The notes beneath the pieces were generated by a model. The model was not told the origin of the DNA. It was given only the letters and a program-made list of their open reading frames with translations, and made no database searches. DNA of 64,000 bases, taken from the NCBI RefSeq assembly GCF_026151205.1, contig NC_087078.1, positions 9,192,675 through 9,256,674 of the forward strand, read 5' to 3'. The translations under genes were made by a program, and so were the position numbers. This stretch comes from Bolinopsis microptera. Taxonomy: Eukaryota; Ctenophora; Tentaculata; Lobata; Bolinopsidae. Below, one piece after another: positions 31,754 to 44,600 of this stretch (its first letter is position 1; each line of letters begins with the position of its first letter).

Positions 31754-34700
31754 TTAATAATTTATTAAATTATTAGCTATTTTAGATTTAATAATAATAA
31801 TAAATCGAAGGCCCATTTTCTGTTTTACAAAAAGTGATTCAATATGAGACTTGGCAGCAAAACCCCATACAAGGCTGCAATAATTAAGGTGTGACTGCAC
31901 AAAACTTTGATAAATTTGAAGACGTGCTTCGAGAGGCAGATATTTTTTAAGTTTGTACATGACTCCTATGTATCTGGACATTTTCATTTTCATGGCAGAG
32001 ATATGATGGGACCAGTTTAGTTTATCATCTATTATAACTCCTAAAAAACGGGCTTCTGTTTTCTCTCAATTGTAACACCAGAAATTGCCACATCACGATA
32101 ATTAAGATTTCTTTGTCGAGAGAAGATCATATAATTTGTTTTCTTAAGGTTGAGAGCTAAACCATTATTATCTACCCACTTAACTAAAGCATCGCTAAGA
32201 GTTATTAGTTTATCGTAAACTTCATTAAGATTTTCTCCTATCAGGAAGATGTTGGCATCATCTGCGTACATAATGAAATTGGCTATATCTGATATTTGCG
32301 GCAGGTCGTTTATGTAGATTATAAAGAGTAAAGGTCCTAGTATTGACCCTTGAGGCACGCCGTATAAAATTTGGTTGGTTGAGGATTTTGACGAGCCAAT
32401 TGATACAAACTGTTTCCTGTTAGTGAGATATGACTTAAACCAGTTTAAGGCTTGACCCCTTATGCCGTAATGGTCCAGCTTGCGCAAGAGTATGGAATGA
32501 TCCACAAGGTCGAAAGCTTTGCTGAAGTCGATTAAAAGAAGTAAAGTTACCTGCTTTTTAGACGTTGAATTAAGAATGGTGTCTTTTGCGTTGAGAAGAG
32601 CATGTTCACAAGACCTACCCGGGCGAAAACCGTATTGGTTTTCACATAGTAATATGCTGTATTTATCTAAAAAACTTATAACTCGGTTATGCATTAGCTT
32701 TTCAAATACTTTAGAGAAAGAAGCAAGAAGAGATATTGGTCTGTAATTTTTTATGTCAGATTTAGATCCACCTTTGTGAATTGGGACCACCTTCGCTTCT
32801 TTCAAAGCCTGTGGAAAGATCCCCTGTTCAAAAGAACTGTTGACAACGTGGGCTAGTACACTAGTAAAACTGGGACAACTGTTAGCGATTTTTAGAGGTT
32901 CAATTTTAGTGTCTAGTGTGGCTTTATTCTTAAGCAGGTTTATGACGTCCTGAATTTCTGTGGCAGTGACTGGCTTTAAGTAGATACTACTTGGAGTGGC
33001 GTTGCGAAGTGTGCTATGGGTTCCACCAGGATCAAAAGTGGTCCTACTACTAATTTCAGACTTAATTTTTGGAGCGATGTTTGAGAAGTAATCGTTAAAT
33101 TTTTCTGCTACAGCTGCCGGAGTGCTGATTGAGCCGTCTTCGTCAGTCAGTTTTATTGAAGTAGGTTTAGATTTTTTCCTATTTAGAAGACTGTTTATCA
33201 TTTGCCACTGCTTCTTAGAATTTTCTTTGTTTTGCTCAAAAAATTTTTTGAAGTGCTTGTTTTTAGCTTTATCGATGTGTCTATTACAAAACTTCTTCAG
33301 ACGGTCATATTTACTGCGGTTACTATCAGATGGTTCCTTAACAAAATCATAATATGACTCATTTTTACGTTCTATAGCTTCTTCGAGCCAGGGCAGCATC
33401 CATGGTTTCGGATTAACACGTTCATTTTGTCTTCGTGATTGTCTTTTTGTAGGATAGGCAGACTCGTAAATCTTATTATAAGCCGTATTTAAATTATTGA
33501 ACTGTTCGTTGGCATCATTGGTATTGTTAAAAATTTCTGACCAACTTTCATTTATAATTAAGTCTCTGAATTTTTGATTGTTGGTGTCGTTAAATCTACG
33601 TGTTTCAGTTTGAGATACATTTTGTGAGTTAGACACAGAGCGGTAGCTGCTGGTTGGCGTGTTATCAAGATTTATTGTAGTGACTATTGCTAAGTGATCA
33701 GACATATCTGTCGTTAAGACGTTACAGCTTATTGTATCCTCAAGATTGTTTGTGTAGATGTGGTCAATAAGCGTGGCACTATGGTCCGTTAGGCGAGTTG
33801 GGCGTGATACAATTTGAATAAAACCGTAAGAGGACGCAATATCTATAATGTTCTGACATGCTTGGTCGCTGCTGTGCTTCAGTAAATCAAGGTTGAAATC
33901 TCCATGAAGCGTCATATGTTTACGGGTGTGTCTCCCTAGGTTGTGCAGCGTATTTTTGAAAATTTCTAGAAACGCTTCAGGTCTCCTAGCGGGAGAACGG
34001 TAAACATTGCCAATTATTTTCGTTCTGTTGTATCCTTTGCACTGATGGAGCTTGATAAATTGGAATTCGCCACTAGTATTAGTTGGTTCAGGGTTTGGAG
34101 TGAAAATATCAATTTTATCATAATCGACTACACGTTTGTGTACATAAGTGGCTAGCCCCCCACCTTTTCCAGATGGTCGAATTGGATCCTGGATAAATGG
34201 TTCATGAAATCCATCTAAGGTAACGTCGTTTATTCCGTTCGGTAATTTCCCTAAAGTGCAATTAGTTTCGTTAAAACACAATATATCATACTTATCATAA
34301 GTCTCAATATCATCACGTAGTTGATCTATATTCTTAATAAGGGATCTTATGTTCATAGAAAATGTTTTAAGTTGAGAGCAGGTAGATTTTTTCACGTTAC
34401 GTTGTTGTTTGTACTGACAACTAGTTAGGAAAGATGAAATATTGCTCCAAGTTGAATCTTGATGCTCTTCGTTGGTCATGGCGTCGCCAATAAGATTAAA
34501 TCGACTATTCTGATCGTACGGATTGAATATGTCACTATTAAGTTTACTGTAGTCGTCATAGATTTCATAGTAGGTTGCGTGAAATCCAGGAATGATACTT
34601 TCACAGCAACTCGTACAGCCTAAATTATCCTTAAAACATTTGACATGGACATTACTTTGGCACCATGAGCACGTGCGAATATTTCTAATAGAGTAACACC

Positions 34701-34761
34701 AGCCGCTGCAGCTTGGACATTTGATCTTGACTTTGTTTTCAGATGTAACAGTGGGTTCCAT
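31754..34761 (-). mobile_element. LINE with PHD-like N-terminus (CR1/L2-like), 3' end missing
   Basis: A 906-aa frame runs from ATG 34761 to 32041. The protein continues in another frame to about 31790 (GVIIDDKLNWSHHISAM, then YKLKKYLPLEARLQIYQSF). A one-base loss in an A-run near 32052-32062 accounts for the break. Residues 15-53 form a Cys/His-rich finger (CPSCSGWC, CSWCQSNVHVKC, CTSCC). Endonuclease motifs: MNIRSL, FNETNC, HGDFNLD at about 287, TDMSDHLAI. RT motifs: LLIDFSKAFDLVDH at about 743, YGVPQGSILGPLLF at about 797, MYADDANIF at about 830. The C-terminal thumb and zinc-finger part is absent beyond about 31790, so this copy lacks its 3' end, unusual for a LINE. Confidence 0.85.
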
Positions 34762-35487
34762 TTATAACTAAATATTATGATTATGATACTGATAGTATAT
34801 AAAACTATAGTTCAAATCAGATTCTTTCACGAGAACCGGAGGTCCTGTATGCTACAGAATCGTGATATGATTTAAAAGTAAATTATATTATTTTATGCTA
34901 AAATCGGATAATTAAGTGAAATAAAGTGTCCTTATCTAGGGCCTTATCAGTATGATTTAAATAACTGATTTGGCTAAAAAATAGAAATCGAATAAAGTGG
35001 TTGCTTTTGTGTTGTGTAGTTTTGTGAGGTGTTATTTGTATTTGATTTGTTTGTAGCGTTTACGTAAACGTAACGTAATCGAGGACGAAAATCATATGCT
35101 CTATTCCTGTCCCCTAGGGAAAGGTCCAAGTACCAAGGGACAAATTTCAAAATTTCAGTTGAAATCTACTCAACAATGTCGGTAATGGTAGCTTCAATCT
35201 TGCCTCCACGTTCATGTCGCATCCCGATCGCAAAGATAATCTCAGTGATGAGGACGTATGTTTGATAAAACTCTCGACCAGAACCTTAACAAGATCTACG
35301 GACTCAACCCTCAACTTCAAAGACAGTCTGAAAGCAGATATCTAGTTTCCTTTTTCTGTATTCTTTTTCTTCTTTCTTTTTTTTCCTTTTTCCTCTCCTC
35401 CTTTTTCTCCTCCCAGCTTTGAATCTGTGATGGATGTGATGGAAGGCTTGCGGTCACTTTTATCCCTATGGCTATGGGCTCCCGGCC
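34762..35487. other. Flank between LINE and Penelope relic
   Basis: Probably the LINE 5' leader (to about 35050), then undefined sequence with a pyrimidine-rich tract at 35346-35420. No gene was supported. Confidence 0.45.
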
Positions 35488-35528
35488 GTACGCAGTGGCG
35501 TGAAGAAGGGCCCTGATGACCCCGCTGT
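35488..35528 (+). mobile_element. Truncated copy of the hAT-like MITE end
   Basis: cagtggcgtgaagaagggcc and the bases after it match the left end of the complete element at 36258. Even the upstream flank is the same (gggctcccggccgtacg). It breaks off at the start of the Penelope-like segment. Confidence 0.7.
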
Positions 35529-36235
35529 GCCATATCTATTCCGGTATCGTGTACTCTCAATGCCTTAGACTCAGAAGGATCATCAACTGCCAAGAATGCG
35601 TCAAAGAACACCTCGCCAACCTCAAAAAAGCGTGTTACCCTAGGAAAATGATTGAGAACATTAGTAATAAGGTTCTCAATTCAGCAAGATCACTGTTACA
35701 CTGGAATTTCAGTGAAGCTGAAAGACTGGTTAAGAAGCTGGCCAGTAAGATGGAGTACCACACTGGCCAGAGGTACTCGGATGCTGTAGGATACATTAGA
35801 AAGCGCCTTCGCTTTGAAATCCTAAAAACAACAGTGATTTCTCTCCGTGGAGACAGAGGTGCGAGAAAAAACATTGTTGATATTATAAACAGTCTAGATC
35901 TTAACTTGGAGCCACAAGGCCAAGGGTAATTTTTGATTGTTTAGCAAACTTTTTTAATTCTTAAAGGGTAGATTTTATATAGGGTCAATTCTATATTATG
36001 TGTATATTGTTTGAATAATTTTATATTTTATCAAAAAAGATTTATGTGGTTTCAGTGAAAGTGACACTGTTGAAACATCCCAAGAGACCTCCTCAACAGC
36101 TTCCACGCCTAGGAAGAAAATATTCAGTTACACCAAGAAGACAGGGCCAAGCCTAAAATCTTGCCTCGTCAAATTGAAAGAACTTGCTTTAGGAGCTAAA
36201 CATGGTCCAACCAGCAAATGCCATATGCCAATATG
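35529..36235 (+). mobile_element. Second Penelope-like relic, interrupted by a retroelement tail
   Basis: Starts with the RT C-terminal signature IYSGIVYSQCLRLRRI and runs in frame to NKVLNSARSLL. Here it diverges from the 19935-20640 copy and reads a different retroelement end (SEAERLVKKLASKMEYHTGQ, then YSDAVGYIRKRLRFEILK) to a stop near 35928. At about 36050 the Penelope sequence resumes (TTTCAGTGAAAGTGACACTG is shared), encoding KKTGPSLKSCLVKLKELALG and GPTSKCHMP, and it ends before the nuclease domain. Confidence 0.7.
35701..36046 (+). mobile_element. 5'-truncated retroelement tail inside the Penelope relic
   Basis: About 75 codons plus a short AT-rich 3' end with a final A-run (tcaaaaaaga). 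The encoded pattern resembles the fragment at 4729-5050. The left junction falls after gatcactgttac, where the two Penelope copies stop agreeing; the right junction is at about 36047. Confidence 0.6.
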
Positions 36236-36257
36236 GCCATGGGCTCCCGGCCGTACG

Positions 36258-36525
36258 CAGTGGCGTGACGAAGGGCCCTGATGACCCTGCTGTGCGGGGG
36301 GCGCCATCTTAGGGGGGCGCAAAAGCGTCGTTTGAATGACTTAACTGAGGTACTAGCAAAACTGCGCATTTTGCTCTAGAAACACTTTGTTGGAGATTTT
36401 ACCAGTTTATCCTCAAAAATCACCTAATTTGTTCAATTTTAGGGAGGAGCGCCAAAAGGGGAGGGGGTGCATTTTTGGTGGGGGGGGGGAGCACCAACAC
36501 TCCAACAGGCAACATTACGCCACTG
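36258..36525. mobile_element. hAT-like MITE (268 bp)
   Basis: Termini are CAGTGGCGTGAC and ATTACGCCACTG, inverted repeats with CAG..CTG ends. The flanking 8-mers are gccgtacg (36250-36257) and gctgtatg (36526-36533), equal at 6 of 8 positions, as expected for an aged 8-bp hAT duplication. The inside has G-runs and no frame. Related ends lie at 16110 and 35488. Confidence 0.75.
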
Positions 36526-36899
36526 GCTGTATGTCCATGTAGGAGCTGTGATAGGGTTACAGTGACTGCTAGTAGAAAAAATATGAAGGTTCCACCAGTA
36601 GACATAAGTATCGAAAGCAGGGCATTGACTGGACCTCCGAAGCGGGGTATCCGTGAGGACCCTGGTCGTAATCAGCTCTGCACTATTTCAGTGTATCCAG
36701 ATGCCTGAAATCTCGGACACTGCCTAGTGCCTATGTACGGGGTAGACAGCCACAGATGATTTTTTCTGTGATTTTTTGCCTCAAACTTTGCCTCCACAGT
36801 TCACCGGCTGTCAGACACTGGCTAACTTACCGCACACGGTTTATTTTCTGCGTCTTTACCATAACCGTGTGTACCGTTTTTTGCCGCCCACTCTGCTGT

Positions 36900-37005
36900 T
36901 CTCGCGTTTGCGCTCACCCCCCGCCCCCCCCCCCCCCCCCCCCCGTAATCAACCGTAAGCATTTGGAAACCCCCTCGGCTGATTACGTAATATGTTAACG
37001 ACCCC
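36900..37005. mobile_element. Right part of a Harbinger-like MITE
   Basis: Ends ...ggctgattacgtaatatgtt aacgacccc followed by TAA. This is the mirror of the left end of the element at 38370-38535. A long C-run lies at about 36925-36943. The other end was not found. Confidence 0.55.
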
Positions 37006-37149
37006 TAAGGATTTTGAAAAAGTTTATACTTTAATGTTATGTCAAAATTAGTTTTTGAGCAAAAATGTATAACCGAAATTGCCATATTAGTTGTTCTCAT
37101 CATAAAATCACATCAGGTAATTATGAATAATGTGCTTGTGCTGCTACAG

Positions 37150-37597
37150 TAATCCTGAAGATGGCAGCTCCGATGACCCAAAAAGTAAACTTCTGTCGCC
37201 AGATCCGCCAGTAAAATCCCAGGCCGAAAACAAAAAATCTAAATCTTCAAAGAAAGAAAAAAAGGTGAAAAAAGAAGATAAGAGCAATAAAGAATGTCAA
37301 AAGAAATATTCAACATCCCAAGATTCCAATGTGGTCTCCAGTGTGGAGGAGAAGGCTGCAGAGCCCATTCAAGAAACTGATAAAAGTTTGTTTCCACCTG
37401 AATGGAACACCAAGACAGCCAAGTTTGCTGCTAATACCTTCGTGGGCATGGGACTAGCTAAGAGGGATGAAACGTTGAAGAAAACAGATACCAAGGCAGC
37501 GGAACTTAACAAAGATACAAGGAATTTTCGTTCATTATCAAGAAAGCTCAAAGACAAACAAGCTGAAAAGTTGAAAAATTCAAAACTTCCTTGGTAA
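37150..37597 (+). CDS. Last exon of a lysine-rich protein gene (about 149 codons), family unknown
   Basis: The acceptor tgtgctgctacag ends at 37149. The exon enters in phase 2 and reads NPEDGSSDDPKSKLLSPDPP, then a Lys/Ser-rich tract (KKSKSSKKEKKVKKEDKS) and a more ordered part (LFPPEWNTKTAKFAANTFVG, MGLAKRDETLKK, NFRSLSRKLKDKQ). It stops with TAA after KLPW. Steady codon usage and a charged, low-complexity N-part followed by a conserved-looking end suggest a real host exon, perhaps a nuclear or ribosome-associated protein (inference). No upstream exon was found; they would have to lie beyond the retroelement block to the left. AATAAA occurs near 37869. Confidence 0.6.
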
Positions 37598-38369
37598 ATA
37601 AGGTCTTATTTTATTTGAATTGCGTTAATTGTTTGTTAGATGCATCGATAACGTTTGATTGAAGATGCATTATGTCGGAATAATTGTTTGTAATTTAATT
37701 TGATAGATATCCTTTAATTTAACTATTTGACTTTCATCTATACTATCCATTTGCTTATTTTGCATAGACCAATCGAGGTTGTCATAGACAGCCCAAGTAA
37801 CAAATTTAAATTTAAATTATGATATCTATTATCGTCCCATGCTATGGAACAGATTGTTATACACTCATAAATAATAAATATACTAGATACTTCAGTACAG
37901 GAAGCTCGTCCGTAGCTACAGGTCTGTGTAACTGTGTAACATTATAATTTGGCCTTTGGGTGCCCAATCAAGAGCTAAATATCTAATGATGCCCTGTACT
38001 GTGGGATATTTGTTAAATTATGTACTGCTTTACTTGAGATTATAAACGATCAAACGATGTCTGTGAAATGTAATATCATCATCTTTACACTGTTATATTT
38101 GTCAGCCTTTATTAGTGACCCGGTTTTACAAATTTTCTGTAGGCCTTTATTGGTTGGCAAGTGTGAAAACCTGTAACATTGATTTTATAGATCATAATGA
38201 CCGCCTAATTAGCAAATTTTATTTCACAACTAGAATAACATACGTATGTAGCTGCAGGAAGGTTGCTGTTTTCTACCAATTTGTTGGATAAAATAACCTG
38301 AACGGGAAATTATCACAAACTTGAGACATGATGCTTGTATAAAAGTGACACCAATTTGTTTTGTCATAA
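37598..38369. other. Intergenic, no gene seen
   Basis: AT-rich region between two plus-strand genes. It probably holds the 3' untranslated region of the left gene and the promoter of the right one. No clear core-promoter motif stands out. Confidence 0.5.
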
Positions 38370-38535
38370 GGGGTCGTTCACATATTACGTAATCAGCCGA
38401 GGGGGAGGGGCCGGGGGGGTTTCGAAATGATTCCGCTAATGTAATTTTGATATAATAACTATGTGTAAAACCGATTACGGAGGGGGGGGGGGGATAAAAA
38501 TTGTCTAAAAATTTATTACATATGTAAACGACCCC
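38370..38535. mobile_element. Harbinger-like MITE (166 bp)
   Basis: Termini GGGGTCGTTCACATATTACG and, reversed, GGGGTCGTTTACATATGTAA are flanked by TAA on both sides (38367-38369 and 38536-38538). TAA/TTA duplications are typical of PIF/Harbinger. The inside has a G-rich run and no frame. It lies about 140 bp upstream of the ATG at 38674, so it could be part of that gene's promoter. Confidence 0.75.
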
Positions 38536-38673
38536 TAAAGAAACCTATAAATGTGTCATCATAGTAATAAATCTCAAATTTGCACATCTGTGCTACCTTA
38601 AAAACTAAATAACATTTCATCTCAAGCGATAAGAACCTGATATAGTTGATGCAGCGATCTGATCTGTAGCTTG

Positions 38674-41600
38674 ATGGAATTTTCAGAAAATGAACTTTAT
38701 TACTCCAAAGAAGAAACAATCTCAGATTCAAATTCTCCTCTGCTCACTTTAAAACGTGAGAGAAGATCGACAGAGGATGCAGAGGGAGATGATCCATCCT
38801 CTTCAGGTGAGTAAACTGGTAAATGGTAACTGGTAACTGGTAATTGGTTACTGGTTACTGGTAATTGGTTACTGGTTACTGGTAACTGGTTACCAGTAAC
38901 TACCTCAACTCCCAATAAACATAGTAATATTTTATTGGCTATTAGTCTATTTTTCTTTGATATTACTGACCAGAGGACTTGTTTTGGGTGTGTTTTCAAC
39001 ATGTTTTGAACTTGAGAACAAGTTAAAAAGATTAAACAGGGCATGTTTTGACGGTGTCCCTACTCCCTGCATACACACACCTATAATTTCTAGCTCTAAT
39101 TCTTTACTGAGTTCAGTGTTTCTCATTGTTTGCATTAGAGGGTAATGAGTTTAGCACCAAGCTCTACTGAGTTTCTCATTGTTCGCACCGTGTATAAAAC
39201 TCATAGGCTTAGCGTCCTAATTTACACTTCTTTTCATTACATCCACTTATATTATCATTATTTTTCCAGCATCTTTTGTCTAAATTCCAAGTAGGAAGAC
39301 GCACACTGACGTCAGCATCTCAACTTCAGTACATTAAATTGTCGTTATAATCACGCCAAACTTTACTAGGCAACCTGCGCCATCTGAATTTTAAGAATAT
39401 ATTGACGATTTGACTAGAGACCCAGTAATGGCCGTAACATCAATGTTACCATTACAACGCTATAGTTTTATATATTTTACCATGTTCATAATTATCAGCC
39501 CTGCACACTCGAAAATCATTTTTGAGGCATTAGCCAGAGAGCGTACATAAAACGAGCATGTAATTATCGCGGAGATGTCCTTTAGTCATCAAACCCGTTA
39601 CCCGCGTATTGCAGATGGTGATTCGTCGTGTGGTTATGATATGTTAAGCTACAAACCCCATTTTTATTTACAACTTTATAATATTATACTGAATGTTAAT
39701 GCAGAGAAACGAGTCACATACTACGATAGGCTCCTGCTCAGCAATGATAGACAGTGTAATCATGAAACTGGCTACTAGATAGTCTGAGATTTACCAGACT
39801 GAGATATACGTAATGTATCACGTTCTACTGTAGGTCGAATAACTATCTAGATACATAGACTGCTGTAAGCTAGTGAGTGCTATTTTAGATTGGGATACCT
39901 TGCTCTAATACCCTTGGAACTGAAAATTCCATGATTACGACAGGAATTTCTCAGTAAAACAATATTACATGGTTCTATAACATATAATTTCAGATTTATT
40001 GCATATGATGGACCTAGAACTAGAAAACGCAGCGCAACCCGTTTCTTTAAACGATATCAGCTCGGATAGCACTGATAAGGAAAATAACGAGCCGAACAAA
40101 TCCGCAGATGACAGTACGTTTTACTGATAAGATTTCTTATTCTGTTAGTTTATCAGTTATCTATTTTAAGTGACAACTCAATTTGTTTGTTGAACAGTGT
40201 TAGGTTATATACAATATAATTATAAAAGATAAGGTTTTTATCTTCATTTTACTGATCGTGGGAACATTTTAAAAGATATCAAAAACTTGCTAGGCAGTAC
40301 ATTAATACTAAAACAGTTGTTGTTAAGATTACACGATTTACAAAAGAAAAAGTGAGCGAAGAAAAAGTGACGTTTTGTGCAATTTCCGCATAATTATTTA
40401 CTCTCCGCACCCAAGCCTAATAATATTCATACTCTGTATTTAACAATATAAGCGATTTACACAGATTTAAACCTTATCTCTTTCGACCTTCACAACTCGC
40501 ATACATGGTGAATTGGCTGAAACAGAACAGAAACGAGATTTATTATGTTCAAGCAAGTCAGGAAAGTCTATGAGTTAAATCACGTGATGCGTCCAGATTA
40601 TTCCACAGGTTTGAGATGTAGTTTTCCCTTGATACTTGCTCGAGTCCGTTCAAAGTTAGCTGCTTCACCTTCTTCTTGTATGAAATACTCTGAAAAGTTA
40701 GCCGCCATTTTAGGATATCATTCACTATGCACTAATTGCATTGTGTAATGTGTCTATTATTACATCACATCATATTCCAAAGCGTCAAACTATTTAAGAT
40801 TGCCATAAAAAGCCAAAAGCGAAAGTATAAAATTGAAAATGTTTGATTCTCTTGAACTACTGAAATTTTTTTAAATTTTTTTTTTAATTTTTAAAAAAAA
40901 TAAATATGCAACCTACTAAAACCAATGGAGCCCTCCTCGGGTCATTCCTCTCGCATTTGCGAAAGTCGTCCCGAAGGTGTAAAAGGAGGACAGGATTTGT
41001 TCCCGCCAAGCTCTTACATCGCTAATTGTCGACCATCGGCCTTCACTAAAGGTAAGTTTTTTTAGAGTGGAGGCCGACAGTCAGCATGGGATGCAGGGCC
41101 AAGCGGGAAACAACGTCAAGGCCCCCTTCCACTTGGGCCATGTTGGTTTTGGCAGATACTGTGGTAATAAAATATGAAGTGAATGAGTGAAATGAAGTGA
41201 GTGAAAAGGGTTTAAGAGAGGAGGCTGGAGGAGCCTGTAAGGAATTTAGGAAAGGAAGGAAGCAGGGCATGTACTACAAAAAAACAGCTACTAGTAGTAC
41301 TACAAGATTGTAACAATAACCGATAAAAATTAAATAACATAGACAGCAATAAAAATGGAGTGGACATATTGCCCTAATCGGCCAAGATCGACACAATAGA
41401 ACTTTTGTGACCTATTTTATCTCCTGTAAGTGATAGCTTAAGAAGTTTGATATACCCCTGCCAGATCGGCAAGTCTCCTGCCTGAAATTTTTTGCTAATG
41501 TACCATTTGGCAACGATATTAAAATAATTTATAATTTGTGAAGTGTGATTACAGATTATAAAATTAATTTTAGTGGGATCTTCGTAATTACTATCGATTT

Positions 41601-44600
41601 TCCTTTTAATAAAGTCTTCAAGTATTGTGATGAAGCTATTTGTGTGAATACAATGGAGGTAAATGTGAGGAATTGTTTCTAAGTATGTGTTACACAGGCT
41701 ACACATGGGAGTATCTGTAACAATTTTCATCTTATGTCTCATGTATCTACACGTTGTGATCCTCATTAAGAGTTTGTATTGAAATTGAATCAACTTAAAG
41801 TTTTTAGATACTAAGAAAAACAGGTTGCTTAGAACGACTGCCCAATCGATGGAATGGCTGTTCAAGTCAACAACCCATTGACGTAAAGGAGACAGCTCGT
41901 TTGGACAAATAGAATCGTACATTTTATCCCGAATTTTGCTTCCCTTCACCTGCCCAGTTGCAGAATGTAAAAATCGAAGTTTTATATTCGGGTCAACAAA
42001 TTCGATATTCCTTGAGTTAATCGTGGGACAGTTATATCTCCGTATCCCCATGATAATGTTACAGTAATCAATTTTGGAAATCGTATTCGGAGACAGCTCC
42101 CACTTGTTCATGAACATATCGTAGTTAAGGACTGTACTTTGATCTATAGAAAGGAAATCTGAGATGTAAAATATTCCCTTATCAATAAGATGATTGTTCC
42201 AAAGTTTGGACCCGATGTCAGTTATTGCTGGGTTGGACCACACACAGTGATCAATAGAACCCAAGGCTGCATTAGCCGAACTAATCTTCCACTCAGTGTA
42301 GCAATCAAGTACGTCCTGTGTAAAATTACAGTTGATATTTGCGAGACCGTTTTCTACAGAGATGGTGATATGCTCGGGAAATTTCAGTTGCATTATCATA
42401 ATATCTTTCCAAGTGTGGTGAAAGGAATCATTTAGTAGCTTTGAAATAAGACTAGTTTTAAGACCTATAATAAAATCGGATGAAAATTGAAATACACAAT
42501 TAAGCACTTACGCCGCTTGAGGAAATTAATCCCGTAATTGATAAGTTGATACTATGGTGTTTACTGTTTATAAACTACTAGTAGTAGTTACAAACCTGGC
42601 GGAATACTGGTGGGATTCTCCATTTGCATTTCCAACTCTGTTCTAACTGTACTCTTCGTGGAAAAGCATTTCCACCCTGCAGTTCTACCAATTATATCAA
42701 CAAAGTAGAGTATGTAAAGAAGTGTAGTTAGGAGGATTAACCAATCGTACACCGAGACTGGTGCTATCCTGGAAATATTCATGAGTTAAGAGATTCAGAA
42801 AGTGTTTTTAAAGTGTTACCCGCCAAAACTTCATGAGCGTTTTGGGAGCCGTATATTACACACCAAAGTAACTATCGAGGTAATTTAAGTGTTAAATAAT
42901 AATGTTCAATTATAATATGGTTAATGGTTGAGAGCTTACCTGTGTTTGTGGAGGTAACTACTGAGAGTCTTGTTGATTTCTGTGATTTGAGTCTTCAGAG
43001 AGCTTTCTAAATCTGTCGTCTTCAACTTGTCTAAAAACTGATCTGGTTTGATTCTCATATCCTCTATATAGTCAGATATAGAAGGAAGAGTAGTTGTGGC
43101 CATGTTATACTGCGTGGTGTTCATAACCTGAATCTCTTTCGTCATGCTCTGCTTCATTTCTTCTACCTCAGTCTTATAATACTCCAACTTATCCGCGATC
43201 ATCTTCACTTTCCCGTCAAAATCCTCCTCTGCTTTCCTAGCCTGGTCAGCAAGTAATGCACTGTTATTGACCATTCCATCTTTCATCTCCAATAACTTGC
43301 TGTAGTTCGCCCTAACACTATCTAACTCTTGTCGCAGAGTTTTAACCGCCTTCCCCAGTGTAGCGACTAGTGGGGTATCTGTGTTTCCTGTGGCTGGTGA
43401 AAGGAGGATTTTATCACTGTTTCCAGTTTGTTGTTGTGTCACTCCCGCCCCAGTTCCGTTAGAGTCAGATAATATCTGTCTCCAGCTGATATTGTATAAA
43501 GCCCCATGCTCCCTATCTCATATCCCCACTCTGTGTCTTTCAAGCCTGTAAGTTAAATGTTGGTTGTTATTTCTTGGAGTGGAAAGTGAAATCTACAGCG
43601 GCTGAAATCCTGAAAAATATGCTGACTGCTCAAAGTACATCCAGAAAAGCACAGAATTTGTAAAAACCAAATAACAGAGAATTACATATTTGTCTACATA
43701 TAATGTTTATTGTTTATGAAGTGGCACTGAAAATTACACATTACATTCCATCTTACCCATGGTGTCATTACACAGGTCGAGGTGTTTAGTAACATTTATA
43801 CACAGCTGGTAGTTAGCGTCAGGAGTGAGGATATTCATGTTGTCCCGGAATATCCAGTAAGTGGGACTGGTAGAGGGCTGGAGTGTCTCGTTCAGATAAA
43901 GTCCGTGGTACATGTTCCCTATACGGGAGAAGTAAGATCCGTCTGCTACTATCAGGAGGAGGTAGAGATAGAGGCAAATATTTGTCATTCCTGAAATACT
44001 GTAGGTATAATTGTTTAGGTAAATACTTTATTAGGTAAACGTTTACTTTTTGACCAGGTCTAGGTGGTTGGTAAAGGTCGTGTTTTGATTTGTTTAACAA
44101 TGGCAAGATCGGAATTCGGACATGTAATGATGAAAATCTTGCAGTAATTTCCAACCATTAATATTCGATGTCACCCAATTTGATTTGGCGTATTGTGAAA
44201 AATCGGCCAAAATTTACTGCTCTATTATCGATTATAGGAAAAAAGACAATGTTAACAACACGTAAATCACTTCCAAACAAAAGCTAAAGAAAGCAAGCAA
44301 TGTTGATAAATGAAACTCAAAACTCAAATCTGACGTGGTTCAAGTTTCATTACAAGGTTTGGTGTATGATATCACTGAAAATATTGCTTGCTGCTTCATA
44401 CCATTTACACGATATAACCGATAAAACTTGCTTTCAATGCATCGTGTGGGTCTGATAGCTTTTTTATTAAAATTCAGACTTCAATCATTAATGTTAATGA
44501 GAAAAAGGTCAGAATCTCAATTAATCAATCGGTAAAACTTGATCAATTATCAATATTTAAGTTCGGTGAAGACATTACAGTGCTAATCTCTCTTAGAGTA

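Noticed and set aside
40926-41051. Frame MEPSSGHSSRICESRPEGVK followed by AAAGGTAAGT, exon-like
   Set aside because: No acceptor in matching phase for the KEN-box gene. It lies in what reads as the 3' region of the minus-strand LINE.
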